Shown: piece after piece, positions 16,129 through 26,300 of the stretch | Layout: the number at the start of each line of letters is the position of its first letter | Position numbering within the stretch: the stretch's first letter is position 1 | Assembly: GCA_023525915.1 (NCBI GenBank) | Contig: CP026657.1 | Span: 2,628,001 to 2,692,000, forward strand | Length of the DNA: 64,000 nt | Reading direction: 5' to 3' | Source: Acetispira formosa (nom. nud.) | Lineage (GTDB): Bacteria; Desulfobacterota; Desulfarculia; Adiutricales; Adiutricaceae | Translations under genes and position numbers: made by a program | The notes under the pieces: model-generated | What the model saw: the letters and a program-made list of their open reading frames with translations, nothing else | Database searches by the model: none | What the model was told of the DNA's origin: nothing

Positions 16129-17553
16129 TTAATGGCTGCCGTCCTCATCATCCAGAGCTTTGGGGATAAGCTGATTGGTGATGATGGCCGTCAGGCCGCC
16201 GGCCGCCACCGGGGAATGGAGAAGGTCGGCCAGCCAGTGGGGCATGTGAATGGTGAAATCCGGCTGGAATGCCGCGCCGATACCCACCCCCAGGGAAATG
16301 CCGATGATCAGAATGGAGCGGCGGGTCATGGGGTCGGTGAAGATCAAGCGCATGCCGGTGGCGGTAATTATGCCGAACAGCAGAATCAGCGCGCCGCCCA
16401 GAACCGGATCGGGAATGATGTTGAAAATAACGCCCACACAGGGAAAGATGCCCAGAATAAACAGGAACACCGCAATATACTTGCCCACATGGCGGCTGGC
16501 GTTGCCGGTAAGCTGGATGACGCCGTTGTTCTGGGCGAAAATGGCCATGGGGAAAGAGTTGAAGACGCCGGCCACAAAGGAGGCGAAGCCGTCGCATAAA
16601 ATGCCGCCGCCGAGGCGCTTGATGAAAACCGGGCCGGAAGTGGGCTGCCCGGACAGCATGGAAGTGGCCGACAAATCGCCGGTGGCTTCCACAGTGCTGA
16701 TGACATACAACAGGGCAATGGAGACAAAGCCGCCTAAACTGAAGCTGAACCCATATTTGAAGGGAATGGGGATGGATATGATCTCCATGTCTGCCGGCCG
16801 GTCATTGAGCATGCCCAGGTGCCAGGAGATGAGAAAGCCGACCAGAAAGCCGATGATCATGGCGCTCATTCTGATGGCCGGGCTTTTGAAGCAGTTGAAG
16901 ATAAGGATGGTGCCCAGAACAATGGCCCCGACGCTGATGTTGCGGATGGAGGCAAAGTCTTCCGTCCCGAAGGAGGCGAAGCCGCCCACCACGTTAATCA
17001 TGGCCACATTCAACAGCGAAATGCCCACCATAGTGACGGTGATGCCGCAGACCAGGGGGGTGAAGACCTTGTTCAGAAGACCAGTCATGCGCGAAAGACC
17101 CATCTGGACGAAGGAGCCGACCACGGTCGCGCCGCTCATCAGGGCCACCACATGTTCCTTGACCGCGCGGATCTCTTCAGGCGACATGTCCGCGGTCAGG
17201 TTTTCCTTCATATAGGCCGCGCCTATGGCGATGAAAGCGGTGGGAAAGATAAAGCTGGTGGCCTGGATGCTCAACAGGCCAGAACCGATGGGGCCGAAGC
17301 GATTGGTCTGGATGAAGGTGCCGATGCCGGAGACGAAGAACGCGATATTGACCATATAGATGGTGATATCCAGCGGCATATCCAGGGCGCGGCAGATGAT
17401 CAGCGGCGGGCTGCCGATGCTGATGACCATGCTTAACAGATGCTGAATGGCGGTGAGGACAGCCTGAAAAAAAGGCGGTTTGTCTTCCAGCCCGAAAATA
17501 ATGCCCAAATTCTTTTCAGGCGCTTCAGTTGTTACGGCTTGTACTTCACTCAT
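16129..17553 (-). CDS. NCS2 xanthine/urate permease
   Basis: Proton-coupled purine importer of the nucleobase-ascorbate family, 474 residues and about 14 hydrophobic segments. The family signature QNNGVIQLTGNASRHVG near residue 350 matches the XanQ/UacT branch. The SATSMLSGQPTSGP and VEATGDLSAT segments carry the conserved Glu of the substrate site. Xanthine and urate cannot be told apart by eye. The chosen start MSEVQAVTTEAPEKN (17553) has AAGG upstream. Ten further in-frame residues come from the adjoining repeat. The terminal hairpin of a family 2 repeat sits 15 nt before the ATG. Confidence 0.9.
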   Translation of the reverse strand: MSEVQAVTTEAPEKNLGIIFGLEDKPPFFQAVLTAIQHLLSMVISIGSPPLIICRALDMPLDITIYMVNIAFFVSGIGTFIQTNRFGPIGSGLLSIQATSFIFPTAFIAIGAAYMKENLTADMSPEEIRAVKEHVVALMSGATVVGSFVQMGLSRMTGLLNKVFTPLVCGITVTMVGISLLNVAMINVVGGFASFGTEDFASIRNISVGAIVLGTILIFNCFKSPAIRMSAMIIGFLVGFLISWHLGMLNDRPADMEIISIPIPFKYGFSFSLGGFVSIALLYVISTVEATGDLSATSMLSGQPTSGPVFIKRLGGGILCDGFASFVAGVFNSFPMAIFAQNNGVIQLTGNASRHVGKYIAVFLFILGIFPCVGVIFNIIPDPVLGGALILLFGIITATGMRLIFTDPMTRRSILIIGISLGVGIGAAFQPDFTIHMPHWLADLLHSPVAAGGLTAIITNQLIPKALDDEDGSH

Positions 17554-17568
17554 GTGCTTAACCTTTAT

Positions 17569-17732
17569 GTGCGTGGTCCGCACGGGACTGGTCCGAGGTG
17601 GCTCTTTCGACCGGCCGCCAGTTGCGGCCGGGAAGTTGACCCTGGTGTATTCTTCTATGTGGTAACTTCCCGGCCGAAAATCAAGTCTGGTCTAAACTGC
17701 CGCCTCGGAGTGGGGTCCGGGCCCAGCCCGGT
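17569..17732 (-). repeat. Family 2 repeat upstream of the permease gene
   Basis: Reading on the minus strand toward the gene, the copy ends in the hairpin GTGCGGACCACGCAC (17569-17583), preceded by the module AGTCCC and M1 (GTCGAAAGAGCC, CTTCCCGGCCGCAA). A second M1 half (ACTTCCCGGCCGAAAATC on the plus strand) lies at about 17664-17690. Confidence 0.88.
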
Positions 17733-19102
17733 TAGTGGAGGCGCAAAATAAAATTGAGAATGAAAGCCGCGCTCACCAGCATCATCACCCAGCTCACTTC
17801 ACGGGACCGCCCGGAGCAGAGCTTCAACAGGGTGTAACTGACAAAACCAAAGGCAAAGCCGTTGGCAATGCTATAGGTCAGCGGCATCATAACGATGGTC
17901 AGAAAAACCGGAATAGCGTCGGTTATGTCGTCGAAGCTGATGGAGGTGACTTCCGACATCATCAAAGCGCCCACGATGATCAGGGCCGGAGCGGTGGCAT
18001 AGGCCTGCACCAGGCCGACCAGCGGGGCGAACAGAAGGGCGATGACGAACAGCACGGCCACGGTCAGGGCGGTAAGGCCCGTGCGGCCGCCTTCGGCCAC
18101 GCCGGCCGCGCTCTCGACGTAAGAGGTGACGGTGGAGGTGCCCACCACGGCGCTGGCCATGGTGCCTATGGCGTCGGTGGTCAGGGCGCGGTCCAGATTT
18201 TCGATGCTGCCGTCGTCCTTCATCAGCTTGGCTTTTTTGGTCAGGCCGATGAGGGTGCCCATGTTGTCGAAAAGCTCGACAATGGTGAAAGTGAAAATGA
18301 TGGAAAAAACACCGAACGACAGCGCGGCCTTGAGATCAAGCTGCATAAAGGTGCCCTCGGGACCGAAAAGGCTCGGCACGTCCAGGCTGACGATGTCGCC
18401 TACGCCGTGGGGCACCGGGCCAGCGCCGACGATCATGCCCAGGATGGTGGTGAAGAGAATGCCCAAAAGAATGGCCCCCTTCACGCCCCGGCACATGAGA
18501 ACGCCGGTGAAGATAATGCCGATGCAGCTCAGAAGGGGCGCTTTGCCGCCGAGTTCAAAGCTGACGCTGGCCACATGGCCCGCGCCCACCAGGGTGGCCG
18601 GGTTCCCGACCACTATGCCGGAACCCTGAAGGCCGATGAAAGCGATAAAGGTGCCTATGCCCACGCCGATGGCGCTTTTAAGATTCATGGGCACTGATTT
18701 GATAATGGCCTGGCGTATGCCGCCGATGGTCAGGAGAAGGAAGACTATGCCCGAGATGAACACCGCTCCGAGGGCCGCCTGCCAGGTGAGGCCGAAAGTG
18801 AGGACGGCGGTGTAGGTGAAAAAAGCGTTCAGGCCCATGCCGGGGGCCACGGCCACCGGGTAATTGGCCCAGACGCCCATCAGAGTGGTGGCGAACACGG
18901 CTGACCAGATGGTGGCGGCAATGGCGGCGCTTTTGGGAATGCCGGCGTCGGCCAGGATGTTGGGATTGACGAAAATTATGTAGCCAACGGCCACAAAGGT
19001 GGTGAGACCGGCAATAAGCTCGGTTTTGACATTGGTACCTTTCGCGCTGAGCTTGAAAAATTTCTCAAGCGCTCCTCCGGCGGCGATGCTTTTTTCTGCC
19101 AT
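17732..19102 (-). CDS. AzgA-type NCS2 purine permease (guanine/hypoxanthine)
   Basis: Proton-linked importer for hypoxanthine, guanine and adenine in this branch of NCS2. The protein has 456 residues and about 12-13 hydrophobic segments. Signature segments are GLTTFVAVGYIIFVNPNIL, ANYPVAVAPGMGLNAFF, VELFDNMGTLIGLT and GTSTVTSYVESAAGVAEGGR. In E. coli the comparable cluster gene is ygfQ (ghxQ). The start MAEKSIAAGG at 19102 follows AGAGG. The annotated longer frame uses a TTG. With the adjacent permease it covers both oxidised and unoxidised purines. Confidence 0.92.
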   Translation of the reverse strand: MAEKSIAAGGALEKFFKLSAKGTNVKTELIAGLTTFVAVGYIIFVNPNILADAGIPKSAAIAATIWSAVFATTLMGVWANYPVAVAPGMGLNAFFTYTAVLTFGLTWQAALGAVFISGIVFLLLTIGGIRQAIIKSVPMNLKSAIGVGIGTFIAFIGLQGSGIVVGNPATLVGAGHVASVSFELGGKAPLLSCIGIIFTGVLMCRGVKGAILLGILFTTILGMIVGAGPVPHGVGDIVSLDVPSLFGPEGTFMQLDLKAALSFGVFSIIFTFTIVELFDNMGTLIGLTKKAKLMKDDGSIENLDRALTTDAIGTMASAVVGTSTVTSYVESAAGVAEGGRTGLTALTVAVLFVIALLFAPLVGLVQAYATAPALIIVGALMMSEVTSISFDDITDAIPVFLTIVMMPLTYSIANGFAFGFVSYTLLKLCSGRSREVSWVMMLVSAAFILNFILRLH

Positions 19103-19123
19103 TTGCAAGTTCCTCTCTGATGT

Positions 19124-19393
19124 TTTTGGCCAGGGTGCTGCCCTGATTCCATTTCCGGCCAGGGCAGCGCCCTGGACTCATTTCCGACCAGGGCAGTGCC
19201 CTGGACCCATTTCCGATGTGGCGGCTTCGACCTGCGAAAAATTTCGTCCGGGAAGTGTCCGCATGTCGGCGATTGCAAACGGGCCTCACCCTGGCCATAG
19301 GTGAGGGGCATCGCTCTTAATACGATGATGGCCGCCAAAATTAACTTTATGAGAAAAAGCAACCTAGACATGGTCCAGTGGGGACCACGCACA
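19124..19393 (+). repeat. Family 2 repeat with CCAGGGC iterons between azgA and xdhC
   Basis: Iterons GGTGCTGCCCTG, CCAGGGCAGCGCCCTGGAC and CCAGGGCAGTGCCCTGGAC occur with about 28-bp spacing. They are followed by M1 (CGATGTGGCGGCTTCGACC) and M2 (TTAATACGATGATGGCCGCC), ending GTGGGGACCACGCAC. This copy points at the 3' end of xdhC, not at a start codon. Confidence 0.88.
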
Positions 19394-19894
19394 CTAAGCA
19401 CACTCCCCTGCCCCCTTGACCGGGCGGCCCAGGGCCAGTTCCACTGCTTCAGTGATCATTTCATAACCCGTGCAGCGGCACAGATGACCGGCATGGGCTT
19501 TTTTTATTTCCTCACGGGTGACTTCCGTGAGGCGATTTTTATTATTTTCCAGAAAGGCGGTCGTGGTCATGACCAGGCCCGGAGTGCAGAAACCGCACTG
19601 CACGGCCCCGGCTTCAACATACGCTTTCTGCACCGGCGACAGTTCACCTTCCGGCTTGACTTCGCCCTCCACAGTGCGGACGCATTTGCCGTCGGCCCAG
19701 ACGGCCAGAGTCAGGCAGGAATCAGTGGGCACGCCGTCGATCAAAACGTTACAGGCCCCGCATTCACCCACGCCGCAGCCCTGCTTGACGCTGACCACGC
19801 CCAAGCGGTCACGCAGGGTCTCCAGAAGTGATTCGCGGGGGTCGATCTCTAGCTCGATATTCTGTCCATTCAAATGCAGTTTGATTGAAACCAT
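19394..19894 (-). CDS. xdhC: Xanthine dehydrogenase [2Fe-2S] subunit
   Basis: Small iron-sulfur subunit of a three-protein xanthine dehydrogenase, 166 residues. The plant-type ferredoxin cluster is built by CGVGECGACNVLIDG with a downstream Cys (DSCLTL). The helical second cluster domain has QCGFCTPG and CRCTG. These two clusters carry electrons from the molybdenum site to FAD. The start MVSIKLHLNGQ (19894) has GAGGGGG upstream. The start lies 2 nt after the xdhB stop, and order matches E. coli xdhABC, so the three are co-transcribed. Confidence 0.93.
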   Translation of the reverse strand: MVSIKLHLNGQNIELEIDPRESLLETLRDRLGVVSVKQGCGVGECGACNVLIDGVPTDSCLTLAVWADGKCVRTVEGEVKPEGELSPVQKAYVEAGAVQCGFCTPGLVMTTTAFLENNKNRLTEVTREEIKKAHAGHLCRCTGYEMITEAVELALGRPVKGAGECA

Positions 19895-19896
19895 GT

Positions 19897-20769
19897 TCAA
19901 GCCCCCTCTCCGCTTCGGTTGGCGGCCGCGTAGATCATGCGTTCGGCCAGCGTCTTGATGATGCGGGTTCTGAATTCCTTGCTCGCCCGCCAGGAAGTGC
20001 GGGGCTTGATGTCGGTCTCCAGCGCATCCAGAATTTTCTTCATGGTCGACTCAGTCAGGCTCTGGCCTATCCCGGCCGCTTCAGCCGCCGGGCAGCGAAT
20101 GGGTGTGGGCGCGGCCACGGTCAGGGCCAGCCTCAGGTCGGCCACCTTGTCGCCCTCCATTTTCACTCCGGCCGCGCAGCCGATGGTGGCGATGTCCATG
20201 GCCGAGCGCATGGCGTATTTGTAATATGCGGCCCCCAGGCCCTTCAGGGCTTTCAGGTCAAAAGCGAAAGCACCCAGCACTTCGCCGGGCTCCAGGGCCA
20301 CCTGACCCGGACCGGTGTGAAAACCTTTTATGCTCACATTGCGGCGGCCGCCGGGTCCGTTGATCAGAATCTCCGGCTCCAGCACCAGCATGGGCGCGGC
20401 CGTGTCGGCGCTGGTGGCGCCGTTGGCGATGTTGCCGCCGATGGTGCCCATGTTGCGGATCTGCGGCCCGGCCACGGTTGAAGATGCTTCACCTAAAACG
20501 GGAATGTACTTTCTAACCTCCGGGGCGTTCATGGTTTCGGTGAACGTTAGCCCGGCCCCCAGAGCCAGGGTGTCGCCTTCCAGCCTGACGGCTTTCAATT
20601 CGGGCAGATCATGAATGTCCACCAGATGATGAAATTTATCGTCGAAATGCCGCAGCTTGACCAGAACATCAGTTCCACCGGCAATGAGGCGGGCTTCGGG
20701 GTGTTCGGAAAGGAGCTTTATTGCGTCGGCCACTGATTTGGCTTTATATAGGTTATGAATATCAAACAT
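19897..20769 (-). CDS. xdhB: Xanthine dehydrogenase FAD-binding subunit
   Basis: FAD subunit of the molybdenum hydroxylase, 290 residues. FAD contacts are LIAGGTDVLVKLR and TIGGNIANGATSADTAAP (the usual GGN-x-A-x-A-D-x-A-P pattern). The C-terminal CO dehydrogenase flavoprotein domain runs from about residue 170. It lies 11 nt after xdhA and 2 nt before xdhC. The electron acceptor (NAD or another carrier) is not evident from sequence; no 4Fe-4S flavoprotein loop is visible. Confidence 0.92.
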   Translation of the reverse strand: MFDIHNLYKAKSVADAIKLLSEHPEARLIAGGTDVLVKLRHFDDKFHHLVDIHDLPELKAVRLEGDTLALGAGLTFTETMNAPEVRKYIPVLGEASSTVAGPQIRNMGTIGGNIANGATSADTAAPMLVLEPEILINGPGGRRNVSIKGFHTGPGQVALEPGEVLGAFAFDLKALKGLGAAYYKYAMRSAMDIATIGCAAGVKMEGDKVADLRLALTVAAPTPIRCPAAEAAGIGQSLTESTMKKILDALETDIKPRTSWRASKEFRTRIIKTLAERMIYAAANRSGEGA

Positions 20770-20780
20770 GCCCGGCCTCC

Positions 20781-23060
20781 TTACATCCCGGCTTTTTCCA
20801 GATAACGGAAAAGCACTTTGGGGGTGATGGGTATCTCATCCACTTTAACGCCCGTGGCGTGCCAGACGGCGTTGCGCACGGCCGGGGCCGGGGAGACCAG
20901 CGGCGGCTCGCCCAGGGCGCGGATGCCGTAAGGGTTGGTGGGATCAGGCACTTCCACGAAAGCGCAGTCCAGATCCGGCAGATCCATGATGGTGGGCATT
21001 TTGTAATCCAGCAAATTGTCATTGAGCACTTTGCCCTTTTCATCGATGAGCATTTCCTCATAAAGAGCCATGCCCAGACCCATGCCCATGCCGCCGTGGA
21101 CCTGCCCGCTGGCCAGCTTGGGGTTGACGATGCGGCCGGAATCATGAACGTTCCAGGCCTCCTTCACCGTCACCCGGCAGAGCGGGACATCCACTTCCAC
21201 ATCCACGAAAGTGCAGCAATAGACCGGCGGATTCTGGCGGGTCTTGTGGGTGGCTTCGGAAACAATGGGGTTGCCGAAATCAATATTGTAATAGCTCTGC
21301 ATGGCCAACTCGCCTAAAGTCATCACCAGGTGTTCGCCGTCGCTGCCGACGATGTTGCCGCCGTTGATGGACAGGGCGCTTCTGGGCACGCCTGAGATGA
21401 GGGCGGCCAAGTCCAGAATTTTATCCTTGAACTGGCGGGCCGCATCGGCAATGGCCGTACTGGAAGTATAAGTCTGGCGGGAGGCGTAGGCCCCGGTGTC
21501 GAACGGAGTGTGATCGGTGTCCTGGATGGTGACGGTATTAAACTGATCCATCGGAATGCCCAAGGCTTCCGAAGCAATCTGGGTCAGGGCCGTGTCCGCG
21601 CCCTGGCCGATTTCAGTCGCGCCCATGGCCAGGGTGACGCGGCCGTCCTGATTGAGAATCAGCCTGGCCCCGGCCAGTTCCACGGCCGCCGGATAGGTGT
21701 TGGAGCCATAGCTGCAACAGGCCACGCCCAGGCCCCGGCGAACGGGGCCGGTCTGGTTTTTATAGGCTTCGCGTTTTTTGCGCCAGTCGATCAGTTCGCC
21801 GCCGCGCGTGAGGGCTTCGTAAATACCGGCCGCGTGAATTGTGTGGTGGTTGAACTGGCAGACGTCGCCCACCCGTGCCACGTTTTTCAGCCGCAGTTCC
21901 AATGGGTCCATCTTCAAAGCGTGGGCCGCTTCTTCCACCAGGCAATCCATGATGAAAGTCACCTGGGGCTGGCCGTAGCCGCGCATAGCCCCGGCGCTGG
22001 GGACGTTGGCGTAATAGGTGGTGGCGTCGTAACGCATGGCCGCCCTGGGGTAGAGATAGGGCGACTTGGAACCGGCCGCCCCGGCGATGGAATGCCCGTG
22101 GGAGGCATAGGCCCCGGTCTGCGACCAGACTTTTACGTCAAAGGCGGTGAAGGTGCCGTCTTTTTTTAAACCCATTTTTATCTGGCCGTCGAAGCGGTGG
22201 CGGGTGCGGGTGGAAGTGAAGCATTCTTCGCGGCTCAGGGCCACCTGCACCGGAACGCCGCCCATTTTCCAGGAACAGAAAGCGGCAATGGGTTCAACCA
22301 GCACATCCTGCTTGTTGCCAAAACCGCCGCCAAGGTAAGGCTTGATGACCCGGACGCGGCTCCAGGGAATATCCAGGGCCTGCCCGACCACGCGGCGCAC
22401 AATCTGGGGAATCTGGGTGGAGGAGACGATGACGATGTGGTCGTCGTCATCCATATAGGCATAGCTGACCGCCGTTTCCATGTGGCAGTGCTGGACGATG
22501 GGGGTGTGGTAAACACCCTCCAGGACCAGTTCAGCCTCCTTCATCAGCTCGTCCACTCTGCCGCCGTGCTCGATCACGCTGTGGCGGAGGACGTTATTGT
22601 CCATAAACTCATGCAGGACCGTCGCGCCGGGGGCCAGAGCTTCTTTGTAGCCGATCAGGACCGGCAGCTCTTCATACTCGACTTTGACCAACTGAGCGCC
22701 TTTGGCGGCGGTGAGGGGATCGCGGGCCACCACCACGGCCACATCATCGCCATAGTGGCGCACATGGCTGGTCAGAAGGCGGCGGTCGGATACGTCGCGT
22801 TTTTCAATAACCAGGTTATAGGGATGACCGGCCGTGGGATAGAGAGTGTCGGGCACGTCTTCAAACGTGAAAACGGCCTCGACTCCGGGCAGCGCCAGAG
22901 CGGCTTTGGTGTCGATTGATTTAACCAGACCGTGGGCGATATGAGAGCGCACCAGCACGGCGTGGCGCATGCCCGGCAGGGTTAAATCTTCGGTGTATCG
23001 GGCTTTGCCGCTGACTTTGGCGACGGCATCTAGCCGGTTGGGTGAAGTGCCGATGATCAT
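20781..23060 (-). CDS. xdhA: Xanthine dehydrogenase molybdopterin-binding subunit
   Basis: Catalytic molybdenum subunit that hydroxylates hypoxanthine, xanthine or related purines, 759 residues. Small N-terminal domain: AKVSGKARYTEDL. Molybdenum-binding domain: YLGGGFGNKQD, AMRGYGQPQ with the substrate Arg, GATEIGQGADTAL, and the C-terminal GEPPLVSPAPAVRNA that holds the catalytic glutamate. Length equals E. coli XdhA. The sequence alone does not tell whether the site is selenium-dependent or whether urate is made or consumed. It starts the xdhABC set, with a family 1 repeat upstream. Confidence 0.93.
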   Translation of the reverse strand: MIIGTSPNRLDAVAKVSGKARYTEDLTLPGMRHAVLVRSHIAHGLVKSIDTKAALALPGVEAVFTFEDVPDTLYPTAGHPYNLVIEKRDVSDRRLLTSHVRHYGDDVAVVVARDPLTAAKGAQLVKVEYEELPVLIGYKEALAPGATVLHEFMDNNVLRHSVIEHGGRVDELMKEAELVLEGVYHTPIVQHCHMETAVSYAYMDDDDHIVIVSSTQIPQIVRRVVGQALDIPWSRVRVIKPYLGGGFGNKQDVLVEPIAAFCSWKMGGVPVQVALSREECFTSTRTRHRFDGQIKMGLKKDGTFTAFDVKVWSQTGAYASHGHSIAGAAGSKSPYLYPRAAMRYDATTYYANVPSAGAMRGYGQPQVTFIMDCLVEEAAHALKMDPLELRLKNVARVGDVCQFNHHTIHAAGIYEALTRGGELIDWRKKREAYKNQTGPVRRGLGVACCSYGSNTYPAAVELAGARLILNQDGRVTLAMGATEIGQGADTALTQIASEALGIPMDQFNTVTIQDTDHTPFDTGAYASRQTYTSSTAIADAARQFKDKILDLAALISGVPRSALSINGGNIVGSDGEHLVMTLGELAMQSYYNIDFGNPIVSEATHKTRQNPPVYCCTFVDVEVDVPLCRVTVKEAWNVHDSGRIVNPKLASGQVHGGMGMGLGMALYEEMLIDEKGKVLNDNLLDYKMPTIMDLPDLDCAFVEVPDPTNPYGIRALGEPPLVSPAPAVRNAVWHATGVKVDEIPITPKVLFRYLEKAGM

Positions 23061-23084
23061 TTGGAACCTCCGTTGCGATTTTAA

Positions 23085-23321
23085 TATGGCCTTTTACCCT
23101 GAACCGACGGCCCCTCCGCTACGCAAAAAGCGTGGTTTTTGCTTCGCCAGTTGCCACCATAGCCTCAAATCCAGTCGCTGACGCTCCGTCTCGCTTGCGC
23201 TCGACTACTGCGGTTTGAGGCTATTTGCCGATATTAAAAGCGGTATCCAGGCCGCTTCCCGGCCGAAACCCTTGGCTGGCCCTAAGCGCCCCATCGGACC
23301 AGTCCAGTGCGGACCACGCAC
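23085..23321. repeat. Family 1 repeat followed by family 2 repeat
   Basis: Family 1 core at about 23085-23225 (CTACGCAAAAAGCGTGG, CCAGTCGCTGACGCTCCGTC). Family 2 at 23245-23321 (CTTCCCGGCCGAAACC, GCGCCCCATCGGACCAGTCC, then GTGCGGACCACGCAC at 23307-23321). The family 2 hairpin points toward the ygfK stop codon. Together they fill the ygfK-xdhA gap. Confidence 0.9.
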
Positions 23322-23324
23322 ATC

Positions 23325-26300
23325 TCAGGCCTTAAAGAGGTGGTGCCCGGAAAGGAGCGACCACACCACAGCGGCTTCCGCCGCCGGGACCAGAGAGGTT
23401 TCCGTCAGGCCACCGCTCAGCCCCGCGCTTCTGGCTTCGAAGCTGGCTGAATCAAGTTCGGCGGTCATGTTTTTATCGCTATATTTTAATGCATTTCCTA
23501 GAACTTTTAAAGTGGCCTCTTCGCCGCCCCTTTTTATGAGAACCAGGCCCGCTTCCGGGAAATGGAAGCCGTCCGGGCCGTTGTCATAACTTTCTTTCGA
23601 GAGGTGAACCCGGAATTTATCCATATAGGGCGCGCCGCTGGTGGGGCAGAAAGCCGCACAGTTGCCGCATTCGTTGCAGAAGTCGGCCAGATTGAAAATC
23701 TGAAAAGCCTGATCCACCGGCTGAATTCCTTCAGTCACGATCTCCACCTTACCGCCCTTGACCACAGCTTTCTGAATGGGCTGGGTCAGTTTTTTGCCAG
23801 GTATGGCCAGGTTGGCCCGGTTGGGGCAGACGGTGGTGCAGATGTTACAGAGTTGGTCGCATTGCAGGCAGCGGGCCGCCTCGGCGCGGGCTTCCTCATC
23901 GGTATAGGTTTCGGTGAAGAGGTTAAAGTTCAGCCGGTCGGCCGGGGCCTTGTGTTTTATTTGGGGACCACTCAAGCGCCGGCCCTGCTTGAAGCGCAGA
24001 GAGGCGATATCCAGCAGACGGTCGTCGGCCGGGGCCGCCGGGAGTCTGGCTTCCTTGTGGGCCGCTTCACTGATGGCGTGAGCCACCTGACGGCCGTCGG
24101 CAATGGCCTGGATGAGCGATGAGGCCCCACGCCCGGCGTCGCCGCCGGTATAGACTTTGGCCAACTGAGTCAGGCCGGTTTTGGGGTCCATTTCCAGCTT
24201 GCTCTCCGGCCAAACGTCCAGACGGAGATCCTGGCCGATAGCCGCGATAACAGTGTCAGCCTGGATATCGTGTTCAGATCCTTCCACCTTTACCGGCCGC
24301 GCCCGGCCCGAAGCGTCCGGCTCACCCAAGCGCATGGAGCAGACCGAGAGGCCGCTGACTTTGCCGTCTTTCACCAGAACTTTTTCCGGGGCGGACAGTT
24401 CCACCAGCTTCACACCCTCTTCCAGAGCTTCCCTGATTTCATCAGGGTCGGCCGGCATTTCGCGGCGGGTGCGGCGATAGACGATGGTGACTTCCGAGCC
24501 GAGACGGCGGGCCGTGCGGGCCACATCCATGGCCGAATTGCCCGCGCCCAGAACGATTACGTTTTTGCCCAGCCCGGTCTTTTCGCCGCGACGCACCTGG
24601 CTGAGGAAAGTCAATTGATCCATCACGCCCTGAGCGTCTTCATTTTCAATGCCCAGCCTGGTGTTGGCCTGCGCGCCGATGGCCAGATAGACGTAATCAA
24701 AATCCTGGCGCATTTTTTCCAGACCGGCCCGGTCAACCTTATGATTGAGGTTCAGTTTAACGCCAAGGGACAGAATGTTATCGATATCCTTTTTCAGGCT
24801 GTCGTCCGAAAGGCGGAAGGCCGGAATGGCGTCGGCCGCCATGCCGCCGGGCCTGGGCTTGGCTTCGAACATTTCCACCTTGAAATCGGCAATGGCCAGA
24901 TAGTGGGCGGCCGAAAGACCGCCGGGGCCGGCGCCAATGATGGCCACGCTCAAGCCGTTGGCAGCGCCGGCTTTCAGGCCGGTCGGCCCCTGGTGCTTTT
25001 CAGCGATGAAGCGCTTGATCTCGCGGATCTTCAGCGGCGTATCATAATTGAGGCGGGTGCATTTGAACTGGCACTGATGGTCGCAAACCGCTCCCTGAAC
25101 GTTGGGGAAGGGGTTGGTGGCCATGATGGTTTGATAGGCCAATTCATATTCGCCGCGCGCGGTGTAATTAAGATAGCGGGGAATATCCTGGGAAGCCGGG
25201 CAGGTTTCCATGCAGGGTGCGGCAAAGCAGTTGAAGCGCGAGAGGGCGCGTTTGGTTTTCACGCCGTTTTTGTAGACGTAATCTTCCTTTTTATAGCGCG
25301 GGTCGTCCAGCACTTCAGCCGCGTAATTCAGAAGGTTGGCCAGCGCGGCCGCCTGGCCTTTTTTGCCGCCGCCTTTGGCCGCGATAAAGGAATCAATATC
25401 AAAGGCCCTGGCTTCGCGCATGGTCTGGCCCAAAACTTCCAAATACTGGGACATGCGGCCGTAACCGCCGGGGCGCAGAGCGTCGGAACTGACCGTGACC
25501 GGCTTCAGACCCCCGGCAATGAGGGACGGCAGGTTTTTATAATCAGCCCCGGCCGAGAAAGATATATCCAACTGCCCATCAAATTCCTTCTGGAGTTTGG
25601 CAGCCAGATTGACGCTGATGGCGTGGAGCGAGCGGCCGCTCATGTAGACCATGCCTTCGCTTTTGGGCAAATTTTGAAGCTGGTTCTGAGTCTCCAGGGT
25701 GTTGGTCAGTTTCAGGGCGAACTGCACCTTGGCCTCCTGAGCCTGGACGCTGAGGCTCTTGATCAAGTTGACGCCGTCAGGATATTTCAGATCGTGGCCA
25801 AAGGCCTCATCCGGCACCCAGGTCTGAAAGCCGAGCTTGTCATTGAGGATGGAGCGGAGAGTGTCCGCGCCGATCAAAGTCGGGTTCAGTTTGATAGTGG
25901 TGTGGAAACCGCGCTGAGTGATGAAATAAGAGCCGATCTTTTCCACCTCTTCCGGCGGGCAGCCATGCATGGTGGAGACGGTCAGGTTGTCGGAAATCTT
26001 GCCGGGAATGTTCAGTTCCTTTACGCGCGGATAAATCTTGGCCGCCTCTTCCAGCTTGGCCGCCAGTTCGGCTTCGCAATTGGTCATGCGGTCAAAAAAG
26101 CGCTGAACGCTGGGGCTTTGAATTCCCTCCAGGTTATAACCGGCACTCATGTTAAAAATGAAACCGGCTTCGCCCGCCTCCCCGATCTTCAATTTGTCCT
26201 TCAGAATATAGAGGATGATGAAAGCGTTCAGGTATTCGTTGAAGGACTGATCAAGCTTCAATTCCTGCGACCACTCGCAGTTATAACCTTCGTCGGCCAT